Assembly (NCBI RefSeq): GCF_004217335.1
Contig: NZ_SHMP01000007.1
Location: 186,001 to 250,000 of the forward strand
Direction of reading: 5' to 3'
Length of the DNA stretch: 64,000 bases
Source of the DNA: Natrinema hispanicum
GTDB taxonomy: Archaea; Halobacteriota; Halobacteria; Halobacteriales; Natrialbaceae
Program-made: the position numbers and the translations under genes
In this document: one piece after another, positions 1-7,866 of the stretch
Numbering within the stretch: position 1 is the first letter of the stretch
Layout of the letters: every line of letters begins with the position of its first letter
The notes under the pieces: generated by a model
Seen by the model: only the letters and a program-made list of their open reading frames with translations
Told to the model about the DNA's origin: nothing
The model's database searches: none

Positions 1-1118
1 AATCCCTTCTTGGCGATGTTGATAGCCGCGTTCCGGTCAGCGTGGTCTTGCCGCCCACAATCCACGCACTTAAATCGCTTCTTGTTCCGGTTTGCACGAG
101 TTGTCTGCTCACACTCGGTGAGTGAACACGCCTGACTCGTGTATTCCGGGTTGATTTTGTCGGACGGAACCCCTTGGAACGCGGCTTTGTACGTGATGAA
201 CTCTCGAAGTTTGCGGAACGGAAGTGAGTGAAGGCGACGGTTCATCCGGGTGCCATAGTCAATCGAGTTCCGCATCTCTTTGAGGTCTTCAAAGACGATG
301 ACGGGCTTCTCGAACTGAGACACCCACTCCACGACTTGTCGAGAGACTTTGTGGAGTTGGTCGTGGACGAACCGTTCCTCTTGTTGCTCGAACGCCCGGT
401 CGAACGACGACTTCCCGTTGTTTTGCATCCGCTTTCGCATCGTGAAATATCGATGGCGTTCCTCCTTGATTTCAGGGAAGTCGATGACCACCGAATCAAC
501 AATGTCGTCCTCGTGGAGGGCAGCGAGCGCAACGCAGTCCTCGTTAATATCCACACCCACCACCATTCGTGAATCCTCTTTGTCTTGGATATCGGCCTCC
601 GTGTGGGTGATATTGATGTGGAGTTCGTACTTCTCGTTCCGCCTCATTGCTTCTGCCGTTCCGACACGCCACGCATCGGATTGGATGGCGTGGCGGAGTT
701 GTTCGAGGGCGTCGGGTGACCCGCAAAGAGTGCCTTTCACCGGGGTGTACGGCTTCGCGCTGAGACGGTAACGGATACAGTTGTCTTCGAGGAACAGGTT
801 GTACCCTTCCTCGTAGTTTGACCGGAGCGGGTACGCGCTATCTGTGGTGTGGCTGGGTTGGTTGTAGTCGTCGTACTCGTAATAGTTTTCCATCGCTTCG
901 AGCGACTTCTGTACGACGAGTTGGGCGGTGTTGTTCACGAGGTCGGCGTCAGACTCCAAGTCTTTCCGAATCTCATCCCAGTCATCACCGTTCTTTGCTC
1001 GGCGGATGGTTTCGTTGTACACGCAGCGGGCTTCGAGGAAGGCGTCGTCCAGAAGTTGCTGACCGGACTCGTCTGGTTGGAGTTGAAAGACGAGTGTTTT
1101 GGTCAGCGACTTCTGCAT
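1..1118 (-). CDS. tnpB: TnpB RNA-guided nuclease of an IS200/IS605 element, 3' end off the window
   Basis: The reading frame is open from the ATG at 1118 to the window edge, giving about 372 residues that start MQKSLTKTLVF. Three parts identify TnpB: a RuvC-I segment GVDINED near residue 190, a RuvC-II segment VIVFEDL near 285, and a C-terminal zinc-finger region (CSLTEC, then CVDC) followed by DHADRNAAINIA, whose Asp is the third RuvC acidic residue. TnpB proteins are RNA-guided nucleases that help IS200/IS605 elements persist. No tnpA transposase is visible nearby, so this is an IS1341-type element. All three acidic positions are present, so the visible part looks intact. It differs clearly from the TnpB at 1489-2748 and belongs to another lineage. 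Confidence 0.93.
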   Translation of the reverse strand, partial: MQKSLTKTLVFQLQPDESGQQLLDDAFLEARCVYNETIRRAKNGDDWDEIRKDLESDADLVNNTAQLVVQKSLEAMENYYEYDDYNQPSHTTDSAYPLRSNYEEGYNLFLEDNCIRYRLSAKPYTPVKGTLCGSPDALEQLRHAIQSDAWRVGTAEAMRRNEKYELHINITHTEADIQDKEDSRMVVGVDINEDCVALAALHEDDIVDSVVIDFPEIKEERHRYFTMRKRMQNNGKSSFDRAFEQQEERFVHDQLHKVSRQVVEWVSQFEKPVIVFEDLKEMRNSIDYGTRMNRRLHSLPFRKLREFITYKAAFQGVPSDKINPEYTSQACSLTECEQTTRANRNKKRFKCVDCGRQDHADRNAAINIAKKG

Positions 1119-1192
1119 ATTCTAATCGTGGTACTGCGGTCTTGTAAAGGTATGGAAGGAGGATGATAGGTTGGCCGAGTGTCGGGCTTCAC

Positions 1193-1214
1193 CCCCGCGC
1201 CCGGTGGCGCGGGG
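1193..1214. repeat. GC-rich hairpin at the left end of the TnpB element
   Basis: A perfect 9-bp stem, CCCCGCGCC pairing with GGCGCGGGG around a CGGT loop, lies about 75 bp upstream of the tnpB start at 1118. IS200/IS605 elements carry subterminal hairpins that TnpA recognises, so this is probably the left-end hairpin. The exact element boundary is not visible. Confidence 0.6.
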
Positions 1215-1229
1215 TACTCGCCCTCGTTT

Positions 1230-1397
1230 CTTTGGTATAGATCTGAGTCACTGGACAAGGTTAACCAACGTGCACGCTATTGCCAAGCCGAACTGCTCGA
1301 ACGACAGGCTCAGCGAGAGATCCGTGAGCTCGAGCGTGCGGAAGCAGTCGCTGGATCAGACAGTACCGGTTCTGATATTGGAGTACTCGACCGATGA
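1230..1397 (+). pseudogene. C-terminal fragment of an unrecognised gene
   Basis: An open frame directly beyond the left-end hairpin of the first TnpB element ends at 1397. Its last about 50 residues read as a charged helix (DKVNQRARYCQAELLERQ and beyond), then an Asp/Ser-rich tail. There is no plausible start inside the fragment and it begins next to a mobile-element end, so it is probably the 3' remnant of a gene cut by the insertion. I do not recognise the family. Confidence 0.35.
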
Positions 1398-1437
1398 AAC
1401 GGAAGGTTGTGGAAGGAAGGACCCCACCATGTCCGCT

Positions 1438-1489
1438 TGACATCCTCCACGCCGTAAACGACGTGGAATCCCGACCGCCGTTGGGATAT
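1438..1489 (-). ncRNA. Right end and probable omega-RNA 3' part of the TnpB element at 1489-2748
   Basis: Downstream of the tnpB stop, on the minus strand, is the motif GTTTACGGCGTGGAGGATGT that follows many haloarchaeal IS1341-type tnpB genes. It forms a hairpin at 1447-1466 (CCACG and CGTGG arms with an inner CG pair and a TAAA loop, one mismatch). In characterised TnpB systems the transcript across the 3' end of tnpB and the right end is processed into the guide-bearing omega RNA. If that holds, the guide here would be read from the flank just below position 1438. Exact RNA ends cannot be set from sequence alone. Confidence 0.6.
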
Positions 1490-2748
1490 TAGGGTTTACA
1501 GTCCACGACCTGTTCTCGCGGGGCGAAACGGCCCTCACTCCGATCGAACAGATGGACTGAAGGCTGTGCCAACCAGCCGTTACTCCTATCCTGAGACGGA
1601 CTTGGAGTTACTTTTTGTCGGATGTTCTCTGCACCGTTCACGTCCGCATTCGCGACGGTATCGCACTCCTCGCAGACGTACAACCCACGTTCAACGCGCT
1701 GATTGCCGTCTTTCGTCCCACAGGCGGAACACGTCTTTGAGGTATCACGTTCGGACTCAATCAGTACATCGATCCCCTCCGTTTCCGCCTTGTAGTCGAG
1801 TATCGACGTGAAGCGGTCAAACGCCCACCCGTGAAGATCGAGGTTGCCATGCGAGCCCCAGTTGCGAGACTCGCCGTTCTCGTTATCACGGATCCCTTCG
1901 AGATCACCGACTACGATGGTCCCGACACCCCTCTCTACGCACTCCGAAACGATCTGTTTCGAGAGGGTATGGAGGAAGTGGGTTCGACGTTCGGTACGTT
2001 TCCGGTCCAACCGAAGGCGCTCGTTCGATCGGCTATCGTCACACTTCGCTTTCTGCTTCCCAAAGTAGTATTCGTCCTCTTTCAGTGCGTTACCGGGGAA
2101 GAGGATCGACTCACTCCCGAACGAAAGCGCGGCGATGTTTGAGATACCGAGATCGACCCCCGCAACACCGTCGCCCGGTGGGTCGGAGTCGATTGACTTT
2201 CGGCAGATGAACTGAAGCCGCCATTCTTCGTACGTGTAGACGGCCCGGACCTGCTGGATATCCCACTCGGTGAGGTCTACGTCGGGACGGAGCTCGTACT
2301 CGCACAGCACGAAGTCCGAACGGTGTTCTTTGAGGTTGCGGCCTTTCGAGAGGCGAACGCGAGTGAACTGTGCATCATGCTTGAAGCCAGCCGCCTTGAA
2401 CGTCACAGTAGAACGTGGGTGCGAATCGCCGCGTTTGCGGTAGCCGGGCGGTCGGGCACGGCTATCGCCGTCCCGACGCTTTGCGAACCAACCAGTGAAC
2501 GCTTCAGCGAGTTCTTCGAGAACGCGCTGACTGGATTGAGAATGAAGGTCCGTATAGCGTTCGTGGCCTTTGAGTTCAGCTTTGAGTTCCCCGTCATCGG
2601 GGATCTCGCCCGTGTCGTCCCACTGTTCTTGTGCGTAGTAGCGACTGACGTTCCAGAGTTTCGATGCGGCCCATCCGAGTTGATCGAGGTCATCACTAAC
2701 CTGCTGTGGGTTGGCAATTGACGCCTCGAAGGTTCGGACGGTACGCAT
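1489..2748 (-). CDS. tnpB: Complete TnpB RNA-guided nuclease (IS1341-type element)
   Basis: This 419-residue protein has the full TnpB layout: an N-terminal helical region, a RuvC-I motif GVDLGISN near residue 200, a VVGDLEGI segment with the second acidic residue near 290, a treble-clef zinc finger (CSAC and CEEC), and ANADVNGAENI with the third catalytic Asp. Length and motifs match an active haloarchaeal TnpB. There is no tnpA next to it. The start at 2748 (MRTVRTFEASI) is conserved in type and sits just inside the probable left end around 2760-2800. The 3' side carries the usual right-end hairpin. It lies tail-to-head with the other TnpB gene at 1-1118, on the same strand. Confidence 0.95.
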   Translation of the reverse strand: MRTVRTFEASIANPQQVSDDLDQLGWAASKLWNVSRYYAQEQWDDTGEIPDDGELKAELKGHERYTDLHSQSSQRVLEELAEAFTGWFAKRRDGDSRARPPGYRKRGDSHPRSTVTFKAAGFKHDAQFTRVRLSKGRNLKEHRSDFVLCEYELRPDVDLTEWDIQQVRAVYTYEEWRLQFICRKSIDSDPPGDGVAGVDLGISNIAALSFGSESILFPGNALKEDEYYFGKQKAKCDDSRSNERLRLDRKRTERRTHFLHTLSKQIVSECVERGVGTIVVGDLEGIRDNENGESRNWGSHGNLDLHGWAFDRFTSILDYKAETEGIDVLIESERDTSKTCSACGTKDGNQRVERGLYVCEECDTVANADVNGAENIRQKVTPSPSQDRSNGWLAQPSVHLFDRSEGRFAPREQVVDCKP

Positions 2749-2945
2749 CTATTTCTGGCTTCATAACCAGTTATAGTCCCGGAGAAGATGATAGTACCGC
2801 TCCAGTAGAGAATATCCGGCCATGCAATAGGCGATGGATTGTTGCATCAAGTGACGGTGCGCATCCACGCCCTCAAGGACGCGGTATTGCGCCTGTTCAG
2901 CGTATAACGTGTTCTACAAGAGAGACTGGTTAAGTAGACCGGGAG

Positions 2946-2964
2946 CCCCATTTTCGAGTTGTAA
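2946..2964 (+). repeat. Origin recognition box 1
   Basis: Copy of the 19-bp motif CCCCATTTTCGAGTTGTAA on the 3' side of the orc1/cdc6 gene. The same motif recurs six more times around the gene, which points to recognition by its own initiator. Confidence 0.75.
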
Positions 2965-3021
2965 ATGGGGATGGGGAAGAGATTATATCAGATGGAAAAT
3001 TAAAACTCATGAGTCTTCTCC

Positions 3022-3040
3022 CCCCGTTTTCGAGTTGTAA
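3022..3040 (+). repeat. Origin recognition box 2
   Basis: Copy CCCCGTTTTCGAGTTGTAA, about 110 bp beyond the orc1/cdc6 stop. Same orientation as box 1. Confidence 0.75.
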
Positions 3041-3052
3041 AATCCGGGTCGC

Positions 3053-3128
3053 CTCGGGGCCACACCCAGAGGCACGTTGCCTATCACTGTGAACCGCCTC
3101 AGGGTCAAGCCCCGAGGCACTTGCCTTG
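3053..3128. repeat. Palindromic element with CCTCGGGG / CCCCGAGG arms
   Basis: GCCTCGGGG at the left and CCCCGAGGCACTTGCC at the right enclose a related imperfect palindrome (GCCTCAGGGTCAAGC). The same short family occurs at 12561-12612 and 30020-30040. Such GC-rich palindromes are typical of haloarchaeal IS200/IS605 right ends and of short non-autonomous derivatives of them. No open reading frame is inside. Confidence 0.45.
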
Positions 3129-3147
3129 CTTATCTGTAGAGTCAAGA

Positions 3148-4620
3148 TTAGCTATTGGAACGAAACTTCTTCATTCGTTCTCGAACAACAGAGCTGATAG
3201 TTGGGTCTTCGTGAGCTAAATCAGCGAATCGAGAGTCTTCACGGATCGTCTCCATGATCGTTTCCGGGTCTTCGGAAAGAGAGAAGTACATGTGTACTCC
3301 TCTGCCACGTCCCCTCCCTCGACGCTCGAAGTCTAACACACCGTACGTACTCTGTTCAGTAACGTGATTCACGAAGGTTTCACGGCTGTATTTCTCTGCA
3401 TCCATCGTGTCGGCGATAAACTGATACGTCTTAAATGCGGGACCAGCTGGAATCCACTCCAAGTTTTCTTTCGTATAGTGGGCAGTAGCCGCCACGGCAT
3501 ATGTGGAGAGCTTCTTCTGTGTCGAAATCCCGCTAATGTGGCGGAGTTTTCGGTTCTCAGTGTATTTCTCCTGTGCCTTGCGAACATCGGATTCAGTGAC
3601 TGTATCCGCCCCCCGCCGTTCAGCTAGTTCACCAGCCCATCTGAGAAGGTCAATTGCTTTCCGTGCGTCCCCATGCGTTTGGGAACCGAACGCAGCAACA
3701 AGTGGAATGACGTCATCTGAAAGAGACTCCGGCTTGAACGCGTCGCGACGGTATTTGAGGATGCTACGCAGTTGCGTCGCATCATAGTCGTCAAAGAAGA
3801 TATCATCGGGGTTGTAAGAGCTTTGAGCTCGACTATTGAGATTCTTCATGAAATCTGCATAGTTAGTAATGGTTGTAAGTGAGATCGGACCATCAAAGTC
3901 GGCGAGCTTTCGGGCCCGTGAAAGCTGGTAGATGAGAGAATTGTACTCTGCCTCCTGATACGGTCCCTCGAGCAGATCGATCTCATCGAGAATGAATATG
4001 ACTCCATCGTAATGCTCTCGCATTAGTTCGTACAGGCGTTCGAGTTTTTGATCGGTTGAGACGCCGGTCTGTGGAACACCGGGATCAACACCGAGATCAT
4101 CAGCGGCGGCTTTGACTAACCGATATACAGCACGATCTGCGGTCTTTGGACCCTCGCAGTTGATCGAAAGAACACCGAACACCTTTCCTTGGGACTCACA
4201 CAGTTCGACGATCTGTTTACAGACTGCATGAATAATAAGCGATTTTCCTGTTCCCGAGGGACCACTCAGAAGCATATCCGGGATGCCTTCGTCCTGGAGG
4301 ACAGGTTTAAGATTGTCAACGACTCGAGCCAGCTGGTCATCACGACCGACAATACGGTCCTCGTCAATGATGGTGTCTGAGCGAACAAGATCTTTATTCG
4401 CGAAGACACCACCGGACGACTCAGTCTGAAGTCGCTCTCGGATTGAGATACCGCCGCTTTCATCGTTCATTTCACTTAGGGGCGGGTCAGTAGTATCTGA
4501 GTCGGCCTCGAAGGTTGTTTGAGTCGTTGAGCTAGAGTTTTCGGGGTCAGTGGAGAGAGATTCACGGGCCTTTTCAGCGGCATGATCATTCGAATCTTCT
4601 GTACGTCTCTCTCGTCCCAT
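3148..4620 (-). CDS. orc1/cdc6: Orc1/Cdc6 family replication initiator
   Basis: A 490-residue AAA+ ATPase that would bind origin boxes and load MCM helicase. An acidic, low-complexity N-terminus (about residues 1-85) precedes the AAA+ domain. Walker A is SGPSGTGKS (119-127) and Walker B is ILDEID (210-215). A lid region follows (DARKAIDLLRWAG), then a C-terminal winged helix containing a basic RGRGRGRG stretch, which is a plausible DNA-contacting wing. The start at 4620 sits 26 bp from a TATA-like TTTTTTATA, as expected for a leaderless haloarchaeal mRNA. The gene is surrounded by seven copies of one box, two downstream and five upstream, so it most likely drives the adjacent origin. Length and divergent N-terminus suggest a plasmid-type initiator. 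Confidence 0.95.
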   Translation of the reverse strand: MGRERRTEDSNDHAAEKARESLSTDPENSSSTTQTTFEADSDTTDPPLSEMNDESGGISIRERLQTESSGGVFANKDLVRSDTIIDEDRIVGRDDQLARVVDNLKPVLQDEGIPDMLLSGPSGTGKSLIIHAVCKQIVELCESQGKVFGVLSINCEGPKTADRAVYRLVKAAADDLGVDPGVPQTGVSTDQKLERLYELMREHYDGVIFILDEIDLLEGPYQEAEYNSLIYQLSRARKLADFDGPISLTTITNYADFMKNLNSRAQSSYNPDDIFFDDYDATQLRSILKYRRDAFKPESLSDDVIPLVAAFGSQTHGDARKAIDLLRWAGELAERRGADTVTESDVRKAQEKYTENRKLRHISGISTQKKLSTYAVAATAHYTKENLEWIPAGPAFKTYQFIADTMDAEKYSRETFVNHVTEQSTYGVLDFERRGRGRGRGVHMYFSLSEDPETIMETIREDSRFADLAHEDPTISSVVRERMKKFRSNS

Positions 4621-4639
4621 TATGCCTCCCCTCGGACTC

Positions 4640-4652
4640 TGGGTATAAAAAA
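4640..4652 (-). promoter_or_regulatory. TATA-type promoter of orc1/cdc6
   Basis: On the minus strand the sequence CTTTTTTATACCC is centred about 26 bp upstream of the ATG at 4620. This spacing fits a leaderless archaeal promoter. A degenerate origin box (4658-4674) abuts it, so initiator binding could repress its own gene. Confidence 0.55.
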
Positions 4653-4845
4653 GTAGACCATTGTGGAGTTGTAACCAGCCGGAAACAGGTCCACTACCGA
4701 CTATAAGGGCGTATTTGTAGAGTTAGCCAAAGACCGTCTTCGAAATCTATCGCCTCCGTTGTCGATTTGTAAGGGACGTGTATTCATCAAAAGGCAAAAC
4801 AAGTACTCTCGAAACAGTTGGCCATGAACTTCGAACGTAAACCCA

Positions 4846-4864
4846 CCCCGTTTTCGAGTTGTAA
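4846..4864 (+). repeat. Origin recognition box 3
   Basis: Exact copy CCCCGTTTTCGAGTTGTAA, 54 bp from box 4 in the same orientation. Confidence 0.8.
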
Positions 4865-4899
4865 GATCCCGTCAGAAGGTCGGTGTGCCTTCTGACCGA

Positions 4900-4918
4900 C
4901 CCCATTTTCGAGTTGTAA
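4900..4918 (+). repeat. Origin recognition box 4
   Basis: Copy CCCCATTTTCGAGTTGTAA. A short inverted repeat (GTCAGAAGG and CCTTCTGAC, 4871-4897) lies between boxes 3 and 4. Confidence 0.8.
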
Positions 4919-5011
4919 TAGGCGAATCTATTAGTTCATCAAGAAGTCATGAGTAAAACACAATCAGAATAACATGAGCTAATATCTATATTATAGATGT
5001 CACATCACACC

Positions 5012-5030
5012 CCCCGTTTTCGAGTTGTAA
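5012..5030 (+). repeat. Origin recognition box 5
   Basis: Copy CCCCGTTTTCGAGTTGTAA, preceded by an AT-rich palindromic run (ATCTATATTATAGAT, about 4984-4998). Confidence 0.8.
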
Positions 5031-5151
5031 ACTCCGTAATTGAGTCGGTAGAACAACTTACGCAAGAGATATTCATGATTGATACTAGTGATATCTTATT
5101 GATAGAACGGTGCTTGGCCAACGGATTTGTCTCAATCAATCTACCCACTCC

Positions 5152-5170
5152 CCCCTTTTTCGAGTTGTAA
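5152..5170 (+). repeat. Origin recognition box 6
   Basis: Copy CCCCTTTTTCGAGTTGTAA, the last forward box before the AT-rich stretch. Confidence 0.8.
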
Positions 5171-5484
5171 GTCGTTTCGAGAGAGGAGGGGATAAGTAGA
5201 GCAAAAGGATCTGATTTAGCAAATAGAAGGATTAGAGTGCCTGAGTTGCTAGTATTCTTAATCTCAAGAACACACAAACGATCCAAGGTTAGAATATCTA
5301 ATTAATACATTTAGATAGGATCTAAGTCTAGTACGGATTTGGTTGAACAACATTTCACATAAAACTTTGCATTATTAAGAGTATACGAGAAAATTGGTCT
5401 CTTAGGAATGCTATCCGGTGAATACGGCAGAATCTCTCTTTCATAGGATATTCTTCGAGGTTTCTCTCCCCCTCTGTATTGAGT

Positions 5485-5503
5485 TTACAACTCGAAAAAG
5501 GGG
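5485..5503 (-). repeat. Origin recognition box 7, inverted
   Basis: Reverse-strand copy (reads CCCCTTTTTCGAGTTGTAA on the minus strand). It faces box 6 across about 315 bp that include the AT-rich candidate unwinding region. It shares the T variant with box 6. Confidence 0.8.
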
Positions 5504-5579
5504 GGAGAGGGTTTGTAAGTTCTATTTCATCTTCTGAACGGGTGACATGCCGGTTGGCGGATTCCAGCTGTAAGAGTAC

Positions 5580-5780
5580 TTGACGCATATCACTGCGCGT
5601 GCTCGAGGACTTGTTAAACATCCACGGGGTGTCAGAGTCCGAGCTGACATCAACACGGCTGCAAACATCGCCGATCGCGTTGATCTCTGTGGAGGGAGTG
5701 TTTGTAAACCAGGACGTGATGACTCGCTACATGGTGAAGCACTCTTTGCGGAATTAAAGCCACCGCGAGTTGAGTGCTAG
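5580..5780 (+). pseudogene. C-terminal remnant of a TnpB gene
   Basis: The frame contains RVRADINTAANIADRV, which matches the third RuvC motif region of TnpB (compare ANADVNGAENI at 1489-2748), followed by a variable tail ending at 5780. The upstream zinc-finger and RuvC-I/II parts are missing; the sequence runs directly into the origin region. It is a decayed insertion-sequence end bordering the origin. Confidence 0.6.
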
Positions 5781-5860
5781 AACTACACCGACAACGCTCG
5801 TGGCGTTAGGGCTGAACTCTCTCCGGTCATAAGCCAACTTTCAGCACGTGTTTAAGATAA

Positions 5861-5937
5861 TTGACTAGATAGTATGTTCGGTAATACTGTCTAGTATTAC
5901 TGACTAGCATTACTATCTTGTCTGGCTACATATTCTA
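5861..5937. repeat. Decayed copy of the partition iteron region
   Basis: Contains GTAATACTGTCTAGTATTAC and TGACTAGCATTACTATC, followed by CTTGTCTGGCTA. The same order of motifs is found at 6914-6970 upstream of the intact parA. This copy precedes the parA relic at 5939, so a block carrying iterons and the start of parA was duplicated. Confidence 0.65.
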
Positions 5938-5938
5938 C

Positions 5939-6025
5939 ACACGTGAATCAAGGCGGAATTCTTGCGATTGAGATGGATCCGCAAGATGGCACTCTCACCA
6001 ATCACTTCGGTCAGATTCCACGCGC
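5939..6025 (+). pseudogene. Relic of parA (N-terminal part)
   Basis: The frame reads VNQGGILAIEMDPQDGTLTN and then HFG, almost matching the intact ParA segment ANQGTKVLGIDMDPQDGGLT followed by NHFG. The Walker A part upstream and everything after the HFG are missing. It follows a decayed iteron copy at 5861-5937. The 200-odd bp after it, up to the MaoC gene, show no recognisable gene. Confidence 0.7.
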
Positions 6026-6393
6026 TCAAGTAACGGCAATCTCGAGAACTCGAAGATCGGCGCAAGACAGCGGGCGTGATGGTCGTAGGATACTGGACGC
6101 AATGATGGTTGTTGTGTACTGTTCGGACGTTCTCGCACTTCTAGAGACACTGGACGTATTGGAGTGCGTGTTCTAGTTGATCGAGCAAACACGATATACG
6201 ACAGAAACCTAGGGTGGGGCTACGGAAATGACGGAAGTAAGCTGCTACGTCTTGAAGGGCGTGGCATTCAGCGTGGACTTTTGTTTAACCGATAAGGGGA
6301 TAGGCGAATACTCTCCATTTACTCGATTGACCACTTTCCCTGCCAGATTCGGCCAGAGAAGGAGTCCAGAGCGGCAGTAGCTGTGGGAGGATA

Positions 6394-6837
6394 TCAGTTC
6401 GAAGCAAAGATATTGGTCGCGACCCAGACAAGGACCTCCTCGCCGTCCTGATTGTGTGCGACCGTCTTATTCCGAACATAGCCACGATCATCGCGGCTCT
6501 CCGATGGACGCGTTTCGAGAATCTCGTTCGAAACAGTAAGCGTATCGCCCGCCCGAACCGGGTTCTGCCACCGGAGCTCATCCAGGCCAAGCCCACCCAT
6601 ACTCGCAGCTTCATTGAGGAATTCGTCTGCGAGGAGCCGCATGCAGACGCTGGCAGTGTACCAACCGCTCGCGATTACCCCACCAAAGATGGAGTCCCGA
6701 GCAGCCTCCTCGTCAACGTGGATCGGCTGCGGATCATACCGTCGTGCGAACTCCATCATCTCATTCTCTGGGACAGTATAACTACCGAGTTCTCGTCGTT
6801 GACCTTTCTCCAGGTCCTCGAAATACAGATCTGCCAT
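6394..6837 (-). CDS. MaoC-like hot-dog fold dehydratase
   Basis: A 147-residue single-domain protein of the MaoC/(R)-hydratase family, whose members hydrate enoyl-CoA thioesters. The hydratase-type motif appears as YDPQPIHVDEEAARDS followed by FGGVIASGW, with the Asp and His at the expected active-site positions. The C-terminal half has the typical VRAGDTLTV turn. The start at 6837 (MADLYFEDL) is typical. It stands alone between the parA relic and the intact parA, with its promoter next to the iterons. It may be cargo unrelated to partition. The true substrate is unknown. Confidence 0.88.
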   Translation of the reverse strand: MADLYFEDLEKGQRRELGSYTVPENEMMEFARRYDPQPIHVDEEAARDSIFGGVIASGWYTASVCMRLLADEFLNEAASMGGLGLDELRWQNPVRAGDTLTVSNEILETRPSESRDDRGYVRNKTVAHNQDGEEVLVWVATNIFASN

Positions 6838-6913
6838 TTCCGCTGTACAGTTCTCTTTCCCAATAAAAACTTCTCCGTAATAGTGCCAGCATTCAGAAGC
6901 GGCTGATTAGTCT

Positions 6914-6956
6914 GACTAGTAACACTGGTCAGTATTACTGACCAGCAATACTGTCT
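6914..6956. promoter_or_regulatory. Palindromic iteron cluster upstream of parA (candidate centromere/operator)
   Basis: A perfect inverted repeat lies at 6925-6945 with arms CTGGTCAGTA and TACTGACCAG around a central T. It is flanked by half-sites (GACTAGTAACACTGG on the left, CAGCAATACTGTC on the right). It sits just upstream of a TATA-like TTTTTATATG (about 6969-6978) and the parA start at 7003. The same motif recurs in the downstream gene and in two decayed copies. Repeats upstream of parA usually serve as operator and centromere. Confidence 0.7.
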
Positions 6957-7002
6957 TGTCTGGCTAGTATTTTTATATGGGGAGACCATCTGCTTAGCGT
7001 GT

Positions 7003-7866
7003 ATGATTCCGTATACAGTCTGGTCCGAGGCGGGTGGCGTCGGAAAGACGACGCTTGCGGCTAACCTCATGCGTGCGCACGCGAATCAAGGAACGAAAGT
7101 TCTCGGGATCGATATGGATCCGCAGGATGGCGGCCTAACCAATCACTTCGGTCTCGATGATCTGAAAGCTGATAGCGAGGCTGACAATCTCGTGCTCCAT
7201 ATGGTCGACCGACCACGAGGCGATTTTCATGACCTCATCCAGTCGACTGAAGGCGTCGATCTCGTTCCAAGCCACAATAATCTCGGCAACCTTGCTGATC
7301 TCCTCGCGACGGCCAAGGAACTCGAGGACCAGACGAGTCTCGAGGGGGAGTTTGAGAAGGAAAAGCAGCTCCGACGGGTCCTCGTCGACGCTGGTGTCCC
7401 ATCGGAATACGACGTTATCATCATTGACCCACCAGCGTCTGAGGGACAACACCTGTACAACGCGGTTTACGCAACGTCGAACCTTCTCATCCCCTTCGAA
7501 CCATCTCCGAAAGGCGAACGGAGTGTTCAGGGCCTCCGTGATGTGGTGAGCGGCCTCGAGACTGAACTCGGAGATATCGACGTCGGTGTTCTCGGTGCCG
7601 TCCCGAACAAGGTCAAGGGGACGAACGTGAACCAGAAATATCTCAATGCACTCGAGGAGGAGTCGCTACCGATCGCCCCTGTGTCGATTGGCGAGCGTGG
7701 ATCGATGCTTGGTGATGCGTGGGACAACCAAGTGTCGATCTACGAACTCGCGGAGAACGATGACTACCGCGATCTTCGCGATTACGAAGAACCGACGCTC
7801 GAGAAGTTTGACGAGCTAGCCGAATTCATTGCCGATCAATTTGCGACGACAGAGGTCACAGCATGA
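7003..7866 (+). CDS. parA: ParA family partition ATPase
   Basis: A 287-residue ParA/MinD-type ATPase that would move plasmid copies apart during segregation. The deviant Walker A region is SEAGGVGKTT (residues 8-17); the usual signature Lys before GG is Ala here, while the P-loop Lys-Thr are kept. Walker A' is GIDMDPQD and Walker B is VIIIDPPA. A leaderless start is likely: TTTTTATATG lies about 28 bp upstream. The iteron palindrome is immediately upstream, and the stop overlaps the start of the next gene (ATGA at 7863-7866), so the two are co-transcribed. The closeness to an Orc1/Cdc6 origin fits a plasmid maintenance module. Confidence 0.93.
   Translation: MIPYTVWSEAGGVGKTTLAANLMRAHANQGTKVLGIDMDPQDGGLTNHFGLDDLKADSEADNLVLHMVDRPRGDFHDLIQSTEGVDLVPSHNNLGNLADLLATAKELEDQTSLEGEFEKEKQLRRVLVDAGVPSEYDVIIIDPPASEGQHLYNAVYATSNLLIPFEPSPKGERSVQGLRDVVSGLETELGDIDVGVLGAVPNKVKGTNVNQKYLNALEEESLPIAPVSIGERGSMLGDAWDNQVSIYELAENDDYRDLRDYEEPTLEKFDELAEFIADQFATTEVTA

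Larger units (their letters stand above)
4640..5510. other. Replication origin with clustered ORBs and AT-rich unwinding region
   Basis: This 0.87-kb stretch upstream of orc1/cdc6 has no credible gene. It holds four forward boxes (4846, 4900, 5012, 5152), one inverted box (5485-5503), and two degenerate boxes (4658-4674 ending GGAGTTGTAA, and 4755-4772 ending CGATTTGTAA). Between the last forward box and the inverted box, about 5270-5400, the DNA is markedly AT-rich and is the best candidate for the duplex unwinding element. Boxes facing each other across an AT-rich stretch, next to the initiator gene, is the standard haloarchaeal origin plan. The box differs from what I recall of the chromosomal oriC1 consensus. 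Confidence 0.85.

Noticed and set aside
4846..5170. A CRISPR array at the repeated TTTTCGAGTTGTAA boxes
   Set aside because: Spacing between copies is irregular (54 to 140 bp), one copy is inverted, and the boxes flank an Orc1/Cdc6 gene, which fits origin boxes better.
5005..5621. Two minus-strand frames across the origin region
   Set aside because: They run through origin boxes and AT-rich DNA, lack coding character, and have no start context.
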